This document shows, piece by piece, positions 15,458-23,100 of a stretch of DNA of 64,000 nt. The notes under the pieces were generated by a model. It was not told the origin of the DNA. It was given only the letters and a program-made list of their open reading frames with translations, and ran no database searches. The stretch's first letter is position 1, and every line of letters starts with the position of its first letter. The translations under genes were made by a program, and so were the position numbers. Source of the stretch: an uncultured Lachnospiraceae bacterium (lineage in GTDB: Bacteria > Bacillota > Clostridia > Lachnospirales > Lachnospiraceae); assembly GCA_910579505.1 (NCBI GenBank), contig CAJTTZ010000010.1, positions 1 to 64,000 on the forward strand. Reading direction: 5' to 3'.

Positions 15458-15934
15458 TCATCCCTCACTTTCCAATAATACAGATGGATTGATAATATCT
15501 ATTCCCTTGTAACCTTCCAGATTAGTAATCGCTCTCACGCCTCTAATCGTCTTGATATTTACAATATGCTTAAAATTCCATGATATGATGCAGTCACAAG
15601 CATTGACAACAGCGGCGGCGATATGCTGACAATCATCAAAACTCTTCGGTCTTAATATGCCCATATCAATAATCTTCTGTGCAAGTTCCACGATTTCCTC
15701 ATTAATTTCCAATTTGGTGTACTCAATGTCACTCAAATAATCGTATAGCTTATTCCTTTTACTCTCGGAACACTTCTCTATTTCATCCAATGTTACCTGA
15801 GAAAGATATACGTCATATTTACCATTTACAAAATCTTTCCATAGTTCCAATGTATCCTTCATGCGTTCCGGTGCATCTTCCTGTGAAAGATAACTTATAA
15901 CCGATGTATCTAAGTATACCTTTAATTTCCGCAT
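15458..15934 (-). CDS. PIN-domain ribonuclease (VapC-like toxin)
   Basis: A 158-residue PIN-domain protein. Conserved acids: YLDTSVISYL (first Asp, about residue 8), LDEIEKC (Glu, about 51), SFDDCQHIAAAV (Asp pair, about 98) and the closing CDCIISWNFKHIVN. This last motif marks the PIN subfamily whose members act as RNases in toxin-antitoxin pairs. It lies between a helix-turn-helix gene and a small protein gene, forming a three-gene leftward operon. AAGGAGTGATGCTCT precedes the ATG. Confidence 0.8.
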   Translation of the reverse strand: MRKLKVYLDTSVISYLSQEDAPERMKDTLELWKDFVNGKYDVYLSQVTLDEIEKCSESKRNKLYDYLSDIEYTKLEINEEIVELAQKIIDMGILRPKSFDDCQHIAAAVVNACDCIISWNFKHIVNIKTIRGVRAITNLEGYKGIDIINPSVLLESEG

Positions 15935-15940
15935 AGAGCA

Positions 15941-16255
15941 TCACTCCTTAAATCTGGTTTCATATGCCAACTCTGGTTTTAGATCAACTTTCCATTCAAT
16001 CAAATCTTCCGGCTGGCATTGTAACAACTGGCATATATCTTCAATAGTCTTTGTTGACACATCACACATAAAATCTTTTCCGTTATGAGTGTCTTTGTAT
16101 TCCTGTAGCTTTTGTTCAATCTCTTCCATTGTTGCACCGCTACACATTTTAAGTTTTGTCAATGTGCTTTGCGGTATCAATGCCTTTTGTCTAATAGTGT
16201 ATGTTGTAATTCCTTTTTCCTTCAATTTATTCCATAGTTTATTATAATTTACCAT
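15941..16255 (-). CDS. Cro/C1-type HTH regulator of the PIN operon
   Basis: A 104-residue protein of the small Xre/Cro type common on Firmicutes elements (MVNYNKLWNKLKEKGI, PQSTLTKLKMC, IEDICQLLQCQPEDLIEW). GGAG lies 6 bases before the second of two adjacent ATG codons, which I take as start (16255). The region carries an inserted loop, so the HTH is slightly longer than usual. An operator-like copy of the motif repeated at 19.86-19.99 kb lies at its own promoter, so it probably autoregulates and may control the 19.8-21.1 kb genes too. Confidence 0.75.
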   Translation of the reverse strand: MVNYNKLWNKLKEKGITTYTIRQKALIPQSTLTKLKMCSGATMEEIEQKLQEYKDTHNGKDFMCDVSTKTIEDICQLLQCQPEDLIEWKVDLKPELAYETRFKE

Positions 16256-16279
16256 CATATTCTCCATTCAGTTATGATA

Positions 16280-16299
16280 TACATTTGTATTCGTGTATA
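16280..16299. promoter_or_regulatory. operator copy at the HTH/PIN operon
   Basis: TACATTTGTATTCGTGTATA matches the repeat TACACCTTTATTCGTGTATA found three times at 19864-19985. It abuts the -10 box of the leftward promoter, a position suited to repression. Confidence 0.6.
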
Positions 16300-16327
16300 T
16301 TATAACACTCCTTTCCTATTTTTTCAA
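16299..16327 (-). promoter_or_regulatory. sigma-A promoter of the HTH/PIN operon
   Basis: On the leftward strand TTGAAA, a 17-base spacer and TATAAT, about 45 bases upstream of the HTH start codon. Confidence 0.65.
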
Positions 16328-16365
16328 TCAGCACTGACAGAAAATTTCCACCAGTGCCGACTAAA

Positions 16366-16959
16366 TCATATCATCTTATTCAATATTTTATGTACGATTT
16401 TCCATTTAACTCTATCTTTATGCCGTCTCTCCATTTGATACAGAAATATATCTGTTATTCTTTCCATAAAGTCCGATGGTAAAATGTTTCCTTTAAACAA
16501 ATTGCATGGATAGCAGGTACAAGATAAATTTTCCACATCATCCTCACCGCCCATTGCTAATGGTGTGATATGATCTATTGTCATATCTTCAAGCAATATT
16601 TTCCTTCCGCATAACTCGCAACGTCCACCAGCATTAAGATATATGAGCTTTCTTGTATCCTCTGAATAAGATTTTCTTTTGATTTTTCCTTTGCTATCCC
16701 GTCTTACCATTGACAGAGATACTTTATTTTTCCGCATTTCCTTTATTTCTTCCTCTGTCATCCACTTCCACAAAATCCGCTGTGTAAGCGTATCAAACAC
16801 AAAATAGTTTTTAGTCTTTTCCTCCGCTTTCTTCATTCCCTTTATTGCTTCCGCTACGGTTGAGAATTGATAAGCACTGTTTATATCCGTAGTTTTCTTT
16901 GTTGCTCCATTATCCGTATATGTAATATAATGATTTCCATTCGTAATCACTATTGCCAT
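16366..16959 (-). CDS. HNH nuclease-like protein
   Basis: A 197-residue protein with a C-terminal HNH domain: CELCGRKILLEDMTIDHITP, then NLSCTCYPCNLFKG, giving two zinc CxxC pairs, the catalytic His of DHITP, and the Asn of ENLSCTC. The N-terminal half is a small beta-rich region. GGTGGATATT precedes the ATG at 16959. HNH proteins of this kind nick or cut DNA on phages and elements; the target is unknown. Confidence 0.75.
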   Translation of the reverse strand: MAIVITNGNHYITYTDNGATKKTTDINSAYQFSTVAEAIKGMKKAEEKTKNYFVFDTLTQRILWKWMTEEEIKEMRKNKVSLSMVRRDSKGKIKRKSYSEDTRKLIYLNAGGRCELCGRKILLEDMTIDHITPLAMGGEDDVENLSCTCYPCNLFKGNILPSDFMERITDIFLYQMERRHKDRVKWKIVHKILNKMI

Positions 16960-17019
16960 AATATCCACCTTCCTATTATCATGGACTGCCTATATTTCAG
17001 ACAGTCCACACAATCCACT

Positions 17020-17316
17020 TTATACAGTTGCATCACAATATTTCTTTATAAAATCCCCTATTCCATCCTTATCTATGTGCATTGCTTCATATGTTATATC
17101 ATTAAGTTCATCGCTATGTGGATCTTTACCCATAATTGACGCAAGATACAGCGAAATCATATCCCATACACGGGCATACACATCACCAAGTAAAGTACCT
17201 TCTTCTGGGCTACTTGTATTTCCATAGCCACCAAATATATGATAAATCTCTCTAATCTTCGTTGCTGCTTCATTCGCATTTTCAAGAAATTCCTGTTCAT
17301 ATTCTACTTTTTTCAT
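17020..17316 (-). CDS. hypothetical acidic helical protein
   Basis: A 98-residue acidic, mainly helical protein (FLENANEAATKIREIYHIFG; VWDMISLYLASIMGKD). No family recognised. It lies in the leftward run between the 77-residue protein and the HNH gene. Confidence 0.45.
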   Translation of the reverse strand: MKKVEYEQEFLENANEAATKIREIYHIFGGYGNTSSPEEGTLLGDVYARVWDMISLYLASIMGKDPHSDELNDITYEAMHIDKDGIGDFIKKYCDATV

Positions 17317-17337
17317 CCTAATTTACCACCTTTCCGA

Positions 17338-17571
17338 TTAAACTAATCCGCACAAGCAAGCCATTTTATATATTGGATTCCTTGCAATTTTCCGTCTACG
17401 TTCTGCCTCTGACCTTGCTTTCCGCTCTAATCTATCCATATAATCAAGCCTGTTATCCATTTCCAGATATTCCACCATCTGAAGCGGTGTAAGTGCGCTG
17501 TACGGCGTTTTAAGCCTTCTATCTATTACCTGGTTTCCGTCTGGTGTATCTATGATTCTAAATTCAAACAT
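17338..17571 (-). CDS. small basic element protein
   Basis: A 77-residue protein (MFEFRIIDTPDGNQVIDRRL...; RLERKARSEAERRRKIARNP). The pattern of a short beta hairpin followed by a basic helix is frequent among small conserved proteins of clostridial mobile elements. AAAGGATGG lies 9 bases before the ATG at 17571. Function unknown. Confidence 0.5.
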   Translation of the reverse strand: MFEFRIIDTPDGNQVIDRRLKTPYSALTPLQMVEYLEMDNRLDYMDRLERKARSEAERRRKIARNPIYKMACLCGLV

Positions 17572-17619
17572 AATATTTTCCATCCTTTCCGTTATCTGCT
17601 GACTGATTAGGGTATAACT

Positions 17620-18174
17620 CTAACCAATCATTTCCGCTAAAACTTTCTTAATCCGATTTACTTCCACATAATAAGTTGATGACTTTATTTCCAATGCTGA
17701 ATAAATTTCCTTGCTACTATATCCATCAACCTTTAATTCCGCAATTTTCCGCTGTGTATCTGATAAACTGCTTAACATTTCCGTCATTCGTTCCATTGCC
17801 ATTATTTCAGATTCAGGCGATTTCCCATCAACAACACCGATACAGTTATATAAATTTTCCGTATCCGCATATTCTGCATCCAGACTAACCAATGTTCCCG
17901 ATGGTTTCCGCTTCTTTGCATCTTCCATTCTGCAATGATTTCCAATCTCTGACCTCATATATTGCTGACTGATAAAGGGAAAAGCGTATTTATTCTGCAA
18001 ATCTTCCCTACGGTTGTATATCTGCACCGCTTTCAAAAATCCGAAAATTGCCACATCGTAATAATTTTCCAAATTGTAACCGTGTCTATAAAGAAAATCA
18101 TATACAAGATTGTGGTTTTCCGTTGCAAATTTCCGTTCAAAGTCTGTTAATGGCTCCAATTTATAATTATCCAA
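17620..18174 (-). CDS. sigma-70-like protein, element-borne
   Basis: A 184-residue protein with a region-2-like helical stretch (NLENYYDVAIFGFLKAVQIY, then PFISQQYMRSEIGNHCR) and a region-4-like C-terminus (LSDTQRKIAELKVDGYSSKE, STYYVEVNRIKKVL). This is the layout of small sigma-like regulators on mobile elements. It starts with TTG and its ribosome site is weak. It may redirect RNA polymerase to element promoters. A related protein is encoded just upstream. Confidence 0.7.
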   Translation of the reverse strand: MDNYKLEPLTDFERKFATENHNLVYDFLYRHGYNLENYYDVAIFGFLKAVQIYNRREDLQNKYAFPFISQQYMRSEIGNHCRMEDAKKRKPSGTLVSLDAEYADTENLYNCIGVVDGKSPESEIMAMERMTEMLSSLSDTQRKIAELKVDGYSSKEIYSALEIKSSTYYVEVNRIKKVLAEMIG

Positions 18175-18234
18175 TAATATTCACTTGCCTTTCTTATAGG
18201 GAGATTGCCACCGCCGACAATCCCCCATGATTTA

Positions 18235-18891
18235 TTAAATTCCGAATACCTCTTTAAAAATCCGTCTGAATCCTTCAATATCTCTTTCCAGATCGTCTAC
18301 ATTGTAGCCATGCGGATATTGTTTTTCCGTTTTGCGATTTATCTGTTTAACGGTGTATCCTTCAAGCAATAAATCCAGTTCACATTTTAAATATCCGTTA
18401 ATTCCACCATCCCACGGACACCAACCATCAATGTCAATCTCACATTCAATACACTTGTTATAAAATTCCTGAAACAGTTCATTGAAAATGACTTGCTTTT
18501 CAACATTGACTTTATGATCTATAAACCACGCCTCAATATGCTTTTCTCGTCCATGATCTTCTTCTATGGTAAAATCAAGACTACAAAATCCTCCTTCCGG
18601 CATACGTTTCTTTCTATTTCTTCTCTTGTATTCGTCTGTAACTGCCGTGTACATTTTTCTTTCAAAGACTGTAGAAAAAGCTAATTTTTCTGACAGTCCA
18701 TATTCATGATATTTCTTGACCGCATTCAAATACGGAATGATAAGAATGTCATACCATTCTTCCTGATTTAACTTGTGCATTCTCATATACCAAAATAATA
18801 AGTTGTAATTCTTTGGATCAGCAGCAAAAGCCTTTTCTTCTTCTGTAAGTGGTCTATCTGTATAACTTGATTTTCTTCTATCTTCTATCAT
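18235..18891 (-). CDS. second sigma-70-like protein
   Basis: A 218-residue protein sharing the layout of its neighbour: LTEEEKAFAADPKNYNLLFW at the N-terminus, a region-2-like stretch (EWYDILIIPYLNAVKKY, VFERKMYTAVTDEYKRR) and a divergent C-terminus (LLLEGYTVKQINRKTEKQ). GGAGGTAGAACACT precedes the ATG. Duplication followed by divergence is likely. Whether it binds RNA polymerase is unknown. Confidence 0.6.
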   Translation of the reverse strand: MIEDRRKSSYTDRPLTEEEKAFAADPKNYNLLFWYMRMHKLNQEEWYDILIIPYLNAVKKYHEYGLSEKLAFSTVFERKMYTAVTDEYKRRNRKKRMPEGGFCSLDFTIEEDHGREKHIEAWFIDHKVNVEKQVIFNELFQEFYNKCIECEIDIDGWCPWDGGINGYLKCELDLLLEGYTVKQINRKTEKQYPHGYNVDDLERDIEGFRRIFKEVFGI

Positions 18892-18965
18892 AGTGTTCTA
18901 CCTCCGAATTTTTATTGTTAGGGGAGTTGTTACGCTCCCCTTTATTGATTTCTACCGCTGACTGA

Positions 18966-19403
18966 TTAAAAGAACTTGTCAAGTAATACTTTAATGATTG
19001 CTTTTTTGAGTTCGTTCGTATGCTCTGACAAGTCAACCGTGATACTTGCACACTCTTCCAAGTGGTCATCTTCTGCATCATGGAAGTCTGACACAACACT
19101 ATATTTAATAGGCTTGTTTGCTTCTAAGACAATATTTAAATATGTAAAGTCAATTACTGCCGGTTTATCGCTGAATACTCTGCTGCGCCGTTCCCAATCG
19201 GGATGCTCAATATAAACCTGCTCCCACTCCTTAGCTGATTCAATCTTTCTTGCTTCAATGGCTTTTTCAATATCAGCTTTCAGATTGTCGGACATATCGC
19301 AAATATCAATAGATACCTCCATGTAATCCTCGTTAAATGTCAGATTATCCAGTTTCAAAATGCCGATGTTAGTTGTCTCTGTTCTTTCTTTCCATTTCAT
19401 CAT
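18966..19403 (-). CDS. hypothetical protein
   Basis: A 145-residue acidic protein that I do not recognise. The centre (VYIEHPDWERRSRVFSDKPA) is followed by a beta-rich segment and a helical C-terminus (LSEHTNELKKAIIKVLLDKF). GGTAGG precedes the ATG at 19403. Located between the sigma-like gene and the tRNA-like sequence. Confidence 0.5.
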   Translation of the reverse strand: MMKWKERTETTNIGILKLDNLTFNEDYMEVSIDICDMSDNLKADIEKAIEARKIESAKEWEQVYIEHPDWERRSRVFSDKPAVIDFTYLNIVLEANKPIKYSVVSDFHDAEDDHLEECASITVDLSEHTNELKKAIIKVLLDKFF

Positions 19404-19465
19404 AGTTAAATACCTACCTTTCATTTTTGATTGATTAATGTTGTTGTTACGGTATTTCTACCGAT

Positions 19466-19532
19466 AGGGCATGTGGGGAATCGAACCCCACACAAGAACC
19501 ATTTACCCTTTTACTGCTGGACTATTTCACCC
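19466..19532 (-). tRNA. tRNA-like sequence lacking a normal anticodon arm
   Basis: The leftward strand holds a perfect T-arm, TGGGG-TTCGATT-CCCCA, followed by CATGCCC in the place of the 3' acceptor strand. The only 5' partner, GGGTGAA, pairs for about five of seven positions using wobbles. Upstream, GTCC and GGGT can form a D-arm, leaving too few bases for a standard anticodon arm (about 66 bases in all). No encoded CCA. A small CGGTA-GAAA-TACCG hairpin follows. This looks like a degenerate or remodelled tRNA rather than a working one. Confidence 0.4.
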
Positions 19533-19803
19533 TTAACACGTTGTAAGAAGTTGTTTTCTCAAACGGCTTCAGATCCTCGCCTAAAACCTCTGTCAATTTT
19601 TCTTTGTCTAATGTCGTGCGGCTCTGTGGCTTGTAGGTGATTTTTGCATTCGGTACAAATTCTGTATCAAGCTCATTCTCTGTCATGTACTCAATAATTG
19701 AATGCTCAACCGCATTTAATTCGTTTTCAATTTCTTCTTTCATGGTTTTAAGGCTTCTTAACTCTTCTACCTTGCTTTCAAGTTCTTTTTTAGTCATACA
19801 CAT
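19522..19803 (-). CDS. coiled-coil protein, phage-type hypothetical
   Basis: A 93-residue protein: a long charged helix (MTKKELESKVEELRSLKTM...) and a C-terminal strand region (ITYKPQSRTTLDKEKLTEVL) ending TTSYNVLRVK. The pattern resembles small phage proteins of unknown role that accompany recombination genes. GGAGG lies 8 bases before the ATG. Its stop codon lies just inside or against the 5' end of the tRNA-like sequence. It is divergent from the J-domain gene, and the shared control region holds three operator copies. Confidence 0.55.
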   Translation of the reverse strand: MCMTKKELESKVEELRSLKTMKEEIENELNAVEHSIIEYMTENELDTEFVPNAKITYKPQSRTTLDKEKLTEVLGEDLKPFEKTTSYNVLRVK

Positions 19804-19863
19804 AATGGCTACCTCCTGATTTGATTTTGTTTGTTGTGGTCTTGCTTGACCTTGTAATAACTA

Positions 19864-19985
19864 TACACCTTTATTCGTGAATAGTCTATTAGCAATATGC
19901 ACGAATAATCGGGAATAATTTTGTTTATTTTGTACACCCTTATTCGTGTATTTCATTATTGACAGTACACCTTTATTCGTGTATA
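19864..19985. promoter_or_regulatory. three-copy operator array
   Basis: TACACCTTTATTCGTGAATA (19864-19883), TACACCCTTATTCGTGTATT (19933-19952) and TACACCTTTATTCGTGTATA (19966-19985) are same-direction copies with terminal inverted TACAC...GTGTA. A weaker inverted copy lies near 19896-19913. A fourth good copy is at 16280-16299. The array lies between divergent genes. Confidence 0.72.
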
Positions 19986-19987
19986 AT
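19959..19987 (+). promoter_or_regulatory. consensus sigma-A promoter of the J-domain operon
   Basis: TTGACA (19959-19964), 17-base spacer, TATAAT (19982-19987). The third operator copy fills the spacer almost exactly, so a bound repressor would exclude RNA polymerase. The J-domain gene starts about 52 bases past the -10 box. Confidence 0.8.
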
Positions 19988-20038
19988 GATCTTAACAACA
20001 AAACAATCAATCATATATTTTTAAAGAGGTAATCACTT

Positions 20039-20560
20039 ATGAGTAAATACTTTAAAGATGTGAATACACTGGAAGAGTTAAGAAGACAGTACAGAGATTT
20101 ATTAAAGAAGTATCACCCTGACAATGCAAACGGAAGCACACAAGCAACACAAGAGATCAATGCAGAATATGACAGACTATTCAAAGTATTAAAGGATAGA
20201 CACGAAAGCAAGACAGCGGACAGCAAAGAGAGCAACGCAAAGACAGACTTTAATAATATGAAATACGACTTTTCAGAAGATGCAAAACTCAGAGAAGTAT
20301 TACAGCAGATCATAACCTTTGAAGGGATCATCATTGAAATTGTAGGGTGCTGGATATGGGTAGACGGCAACACATACGACTATAAGGACACATTAAAGAG
20401 TATCGGCTTTAAATGGGCGAGAGAGAAAAAGAAGTGGTATTTTCACACGGAAGCATTCAGGAAAAGAAGTCATAAGAAGTTAAGCATGGAAGACATACGG
20501 AACTACTACGGCAGTACAGAGGTAGAGACAGACGGAACAAGGAGACTTAAACAAGCGTAA
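20039..20560 (+). CDS. J-domain protein
   Basis: A 173-residue protein with an N-terminal J domain: ELRRQYRDLLKKYHPDNANG, where HPD is the motif that stimulates DnaK ATPase. The C-terminal domain contains IVGCWIWVDGNTYDYKDTLK and GFKWAREKKKWYFH, a small basic domain common on phages and plasmids and probably nucleic-acid-binding. AGAGGTAATCACTT precedes the ATG. First gene of a short rightward operon controlled by the operator/promoter above. Element-borne J-proteins can recruit host chaperone to replication or partition proteins. Confidence 0.78.
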   Translation: MSKYFKDVNTLEELRRQYRDLLKKYHPDNANGSTQATQEINAEYDRLFKVLKDRHESKTADSKESNAKTDFNNMKYDFSEDAKLREVLQQIITFEGIIIEIVGCWIWVDGNTYDYKDTLKSIGFKWAREKKKWYFHTEAFRKRSHKKLSMEDIRNYYGSTEVETDGTRRLKQA

Positions 20561-20576
20561 CCGCAAGTAAAAAATA

Positions 20577-20607
20577 AGGGTGTAACCAATGGAAACGGCT
20601 ACACCCT
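20577..20607 (+). terminator. intercistronic hairpin after the J-domain gene
   Basis: AGGGTGTA pairs with TACACCCT with a partly paired 15-base loop. No T tract follows, so it is more likely an attenuating or RNA-stabilising hairpin than a full terminator. Confidence 0.4.
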
Positions 20608-20637
20608 AGCACATAAAAAGAGGAAGGTATAAAGGAT

Positions 20638-20829
20638 ATGGAAACAAGAAGTATTATGACAAAAGAACAATTTGAGAACAACACAAACTGGAAAATGACA
20701 TTTGAAGAATTTCAGAAATGTGACTGTACACATTGTGATAATAAAGATTGCATACACCGTGAATCATTTAGGCGTGTGCCTGTTATTGATGGCGGTTTAG
20801 GGTTATGCCCTAACTTGAAAGAATCATAA
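20638..20829 (+). CDS. small cysteine-rich protein
   Basis: A 63-residue protein with CDCTHCDNKDCIHRE and a later Cys in GLGLCPN, which could bind zinc or an iron-sulfur cluster. AGAGGAAGG precedes the start. Second gene of the rightward operon. Family unknown, though similar CxxC small proteins are frequent on clostridial elements. Confidence 0.6.
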   Translation: METRSIMTKEQFENNTNWKMTFEEFQKCDCTHCDNKDCIHRESFRRVPVIDGGLGLCPNLKES

Positions 20830-20860
20830 AATATCATTCATGAAAAGGAGATCAAACACT

Positions 20861-21121
20861 ATGAAGAAAACATTTAAAACTATCGGAATTATCGCAACTA
20901 TGGGAATAATGCTTGCATCGGCTTATCTGTTAGGCACTACGCAAGCGGAAACAATAACGGAAATACAGACAGTGACGGAAACAAGGGAAGTTATACCAGA
21001 TGGATATATACCGCTTCATGATGATATTGTGGATATGAATACAATCGTTGACTTTTCGGCTACTGAATACGGCTTGCAACTGTATTTTGAGGATGGAAGC
21101 GGTTACTTTTGGGAACGATAA
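20861..21121 (+). CDS. small secreted or membrane-anchored protein
   Basis: An 86-residue protein with an N-terminal hydrophobic segment (TIGIIATMGIMLASAYLLG) after MKKTFK, fitting a signal anchor or signal peptide, and an acidic extracellular tail ending in YFEDGSGYFWER. GGAG lies 10 bases before the ATG at 20861. Last gene of the rightward operon before a clear terminator. Function unknown. Confidence 0.6.
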   Translation: MKKTFKTIGIIATMGIMLASAYLLGTTQAETITEIQTVTETREVIPDGYIPLHDDIVDMNTIVDFSATEYGLQLYFEDGSGYFWER

Positions 21122-21144
21122 ACAGATATTCAATGATATATAAT

Positions 21145-21178
21145 AAAGGCTATGTGCTTCAATGCTCATAGTCTTTTT
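21145..21178 (+). terminator. terminator of the J-domain operon
   Basis: AAAGGCTATG pairs with CATAGTCTTT (one G-T pair) around a 12-base loop and is followed by TTTTTGTG. Confidence 0.8.
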
Positions 21179-21686
21179 GTGTGCGGTTTATTTGCTTATA
21201 TTTGCATAGTTATCATGCGATTTTAGGCTCATTTACGGCGTTTAATGGCTTCATTGATACATTTTAGGTCAATGCCTGGAAAGTGGCTGGAATCGGCGTG
21301 TAACGTGCTTATTTGTAGCTTTATGCGGTCTGTATGATGGTATAGGGGCAGCAGGCACAAGGGTGTATGCCGGTAGGTTTACATTATTAAAATCTGATCA
21401 TTTCTCACAAAAGGCTATAGCTGTTCAGCGCACACGTCACTAGGCTTCTGGAACCTACCGAACTATCAAGCATAGGGGGAAGGGGGTAGTTTCCATTCCA
21501 AAAATAAAGTCTCATATATAAGGGTATACCCTATATAGAAATAAGCCTTTAATAATGCCGATAATCTAATATACATCTTTAATTTTCAACCGCAACACAA
21601 TCATCCAAGCGATTTATCATCTATTACTATTCCGTCTAAAATTTAAAAATATACCATTGATTATAAACACCTGAAACGCCAAAATA
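21179..21686. other. structured non-coding gap between convergent genes
   Basis: About 500 bases without a credible gene between two convergent transcription units, locally GC-richer than the rest of the element. It holds CATTGA...TCAATG (about 21252-21275), the long-range pair CGGTAGGTT (21371-21379) and AACCTACCG (21452-21460), an inner GCTGTTCAGC hairpin and the palindrome AGGGTATACCCT (21521-21532). It may encode a structured RNA or act as an origin or attachment region. Confidence 0.45.
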
Positions 21687-22676
21687 TCAACCTTTATCAA
21701 TCGTTTCTTTTATCAAATCAAGTTCATTTTTGTAATCCTCTAACCACCCATCAAGAACACAATATTTTTCTGTAAATGAATCTTGTCTCACAAAATACCA
21801 GATAATTTTCGCAAGTTCATCTAAATATTCTTTATGATAATCAATAATATTTTTCAATGTTTCATTCTCATTATAATCACCAGCGGCAACCATCAAATCA
21901 AGCCAAAATCCACCCATTAATTCATCTTCATTTGACATTGCTGTATTCTGCATAATTGTACGGTAATTGTCTGTATTATCAAGAAATTTACGATATATCA
22001 TTTGATATTCGCTATCATCATTACTTACAATGTGCATATCTTTTAACAGTTTCTTAAAAATAACAATCTCTTTTGAAGTTCCTTGCAAAGAACAATTTAC
22101 CACTTGTGCTATCTCATATAACCTAAGAGTAACATATTTTGCTGATATATCATCGTATAATTCATCATCATCTACGGAAAACAAAAGCACATTCATTTCA
22201 CTGTCAAAACGATTATAGCTTTTCTTAAATTCTAAATTGCAATTATCAATCTCCTGCTCAATCCTTATAATATCCTCATTACTGACAGTCGAAAACACAC
22301 CTATTGACACACCATGCCTTTTCAATAAAGCATCCAACTGTTCCCCATCTATCAACTCAATAGGTTTATCTTCAGCAAAAGCAATGGCACTCTTTGTAAA
22401 ATATCCTGTAGTCATAAGAATACCTTTGTTTGCTCTTTCAGCAGTAATAACACCGTATAAATCCCTGATAATCGGTTCTCCAACGCTACCAGAATAACGC
22501 TTGCATTGAATGATATATTTACCAGATAAAACAGGTTCATAATTATATGCAATCAGATCAATACCACCATCACCGCTTACTTTTGTGGTTTCTACAGAAA
22601 ATCCCATGTTTTCTATCAAATTTTTGCATATGTTTTCAAACTCTATTCCACTAAGAGAATTTATATCATTGCTCAT
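21687..22676 (-). CDS. Mrr-type restriction endonuclease-like protein
   Basis: A 329-residue protein with an N-terminal Mrr_cat PD-(D/E)xK domain: FENICKNLIENMGFSVETTK, GDGGIDLIAY with the catalytic Asp, and YIIQCKRYSG with the QxK pair (all within about residues 10-70), then a conserved GILMTTGYFTKSAIAFA. The C-terminal 200 residues are helical and unassigned. AAGGAATG precedes the ATG at 22676; earlier ATG codons have no good site. No methylase is adjacent, which fits Mrr-type (often modification-dependent) enzymes or a solo defence nuclease. Confidence 0.8.
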   Translation of the reverse strand: MSNDINSLSGIEFENICKNLIENMGFSVETTKVSGDGGIDLIAYNYEPVLSGKYIIQCKRYSGSVGEPIIRDLYGVITAERANKGILMTTGYFTKSAIAFAEDKPIELIDGEQLDALLKRHGVSIGVFSTVSNEDIIRIEQEIDNCNLEFKKSYNRFDSEMNVLLFSVDDDELYDDISAKYVTLRLYEIAQVVNCSLQGTSKEIVIFKKLLKDMHIVSNDDSEYQMIYRKFLDNTDNYRTIMQNTAMSNEDELMGGFWLDLMVAAGDYNENETLKNIIDYHKEYLDELAKIIWYFVRQDSFTEKYCVLDGWLEDYKNELDLIKETIDKG

Positions 22677-22812
22677 AAGAATCATTCCTTCTACTTTATC
22701 CAATAAACCACACCTATGTCACTTTTGTTTACTGACCATAGCATACATTATACTAAACATCACTCCTGCAATCAATGATTTTCAGTGTTTATTCAGCTTT
22801 AATAAATCGGTT

Positions 22813-22857
22813 AAAAAATGGCTATATCAAATAAAGTATTGTTATTCAATATAGCCA
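22813..22857 (-). terminator. terminator of the RiPP operon
   Basis: TGGCTATAT pairs with ATATAGCCA; on the leftward strand the stem runs straight into TTTTTT. It lies 110 bases past the stop of the precursor gene. Confidence 0.78.
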
Positions 22858-22878
22858 CGTTATTTATATTATTATTTT

Positions 22879-22905
22879 GAGCCATAGGCATAATGTCTAT
22901 GGCTC
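22879..22905 (-). other. strong hairpin in the 3' UTR of the precursor gene
   Basis: GAGCCATAG pairs with CTATGGCTC around a 9-base loop, without a T tract on either side. Located between the precursor stop codon and the terminator, it could stabilise the precursor mRNA. Confidence 0.5.
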
Positions 22906-22968
22906 TATAGAATATGCATTAATAATCAGAAATCGCATTTTAGCTTATAAGCAAAATAAAGCTATTAT

Positions 22969-23097
22969 CTACTCATAACCACTTCCATCAGAGTCACAAT
23001 CACAACTTCCACCGCCATCCTCTCCACCATCACATAATCCATTGTTCAAGTAGCAATTATTCTCCTCTTCAATTAAAGAAATCAAGACATTATTCAT
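22969..23097 (-). CDS. candidate RiPP precursor peptide (Gly/Asp/Cys-rich)
   Basis: A 42-residue peptide. The leader-like part is MNNVLISLIEEENNCYLNN and the core-like part GLCDGGEDGGGSCDCDSDG, ending SGYE, with cysteines at 16, 22, 32 and 34. Composition is extremely skewed: no Lys, Arg or His, and 19 of the last 22 residues are Gly, Asp, Ser, Cys or Glu. The ATG lies 3 bases past the stop of the radical SAM gene and AGGAGG sits inside that gene's end, 9 bases upstream. This is the usual layout of a ribosomally made, radical-SAM-modified peptide. Cys-to-acidic spacings such as C-D-G-G-E could suit sulfur-to-carbon crosslinks, but the product is unknown. Confidence 0.75.
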   Translation of the reverse strand: MNNVLISLIEEENNCYLNNGLCDGGEDGGGSCDCDSDGSGYE

Positions 23098-23100
23098 GCA

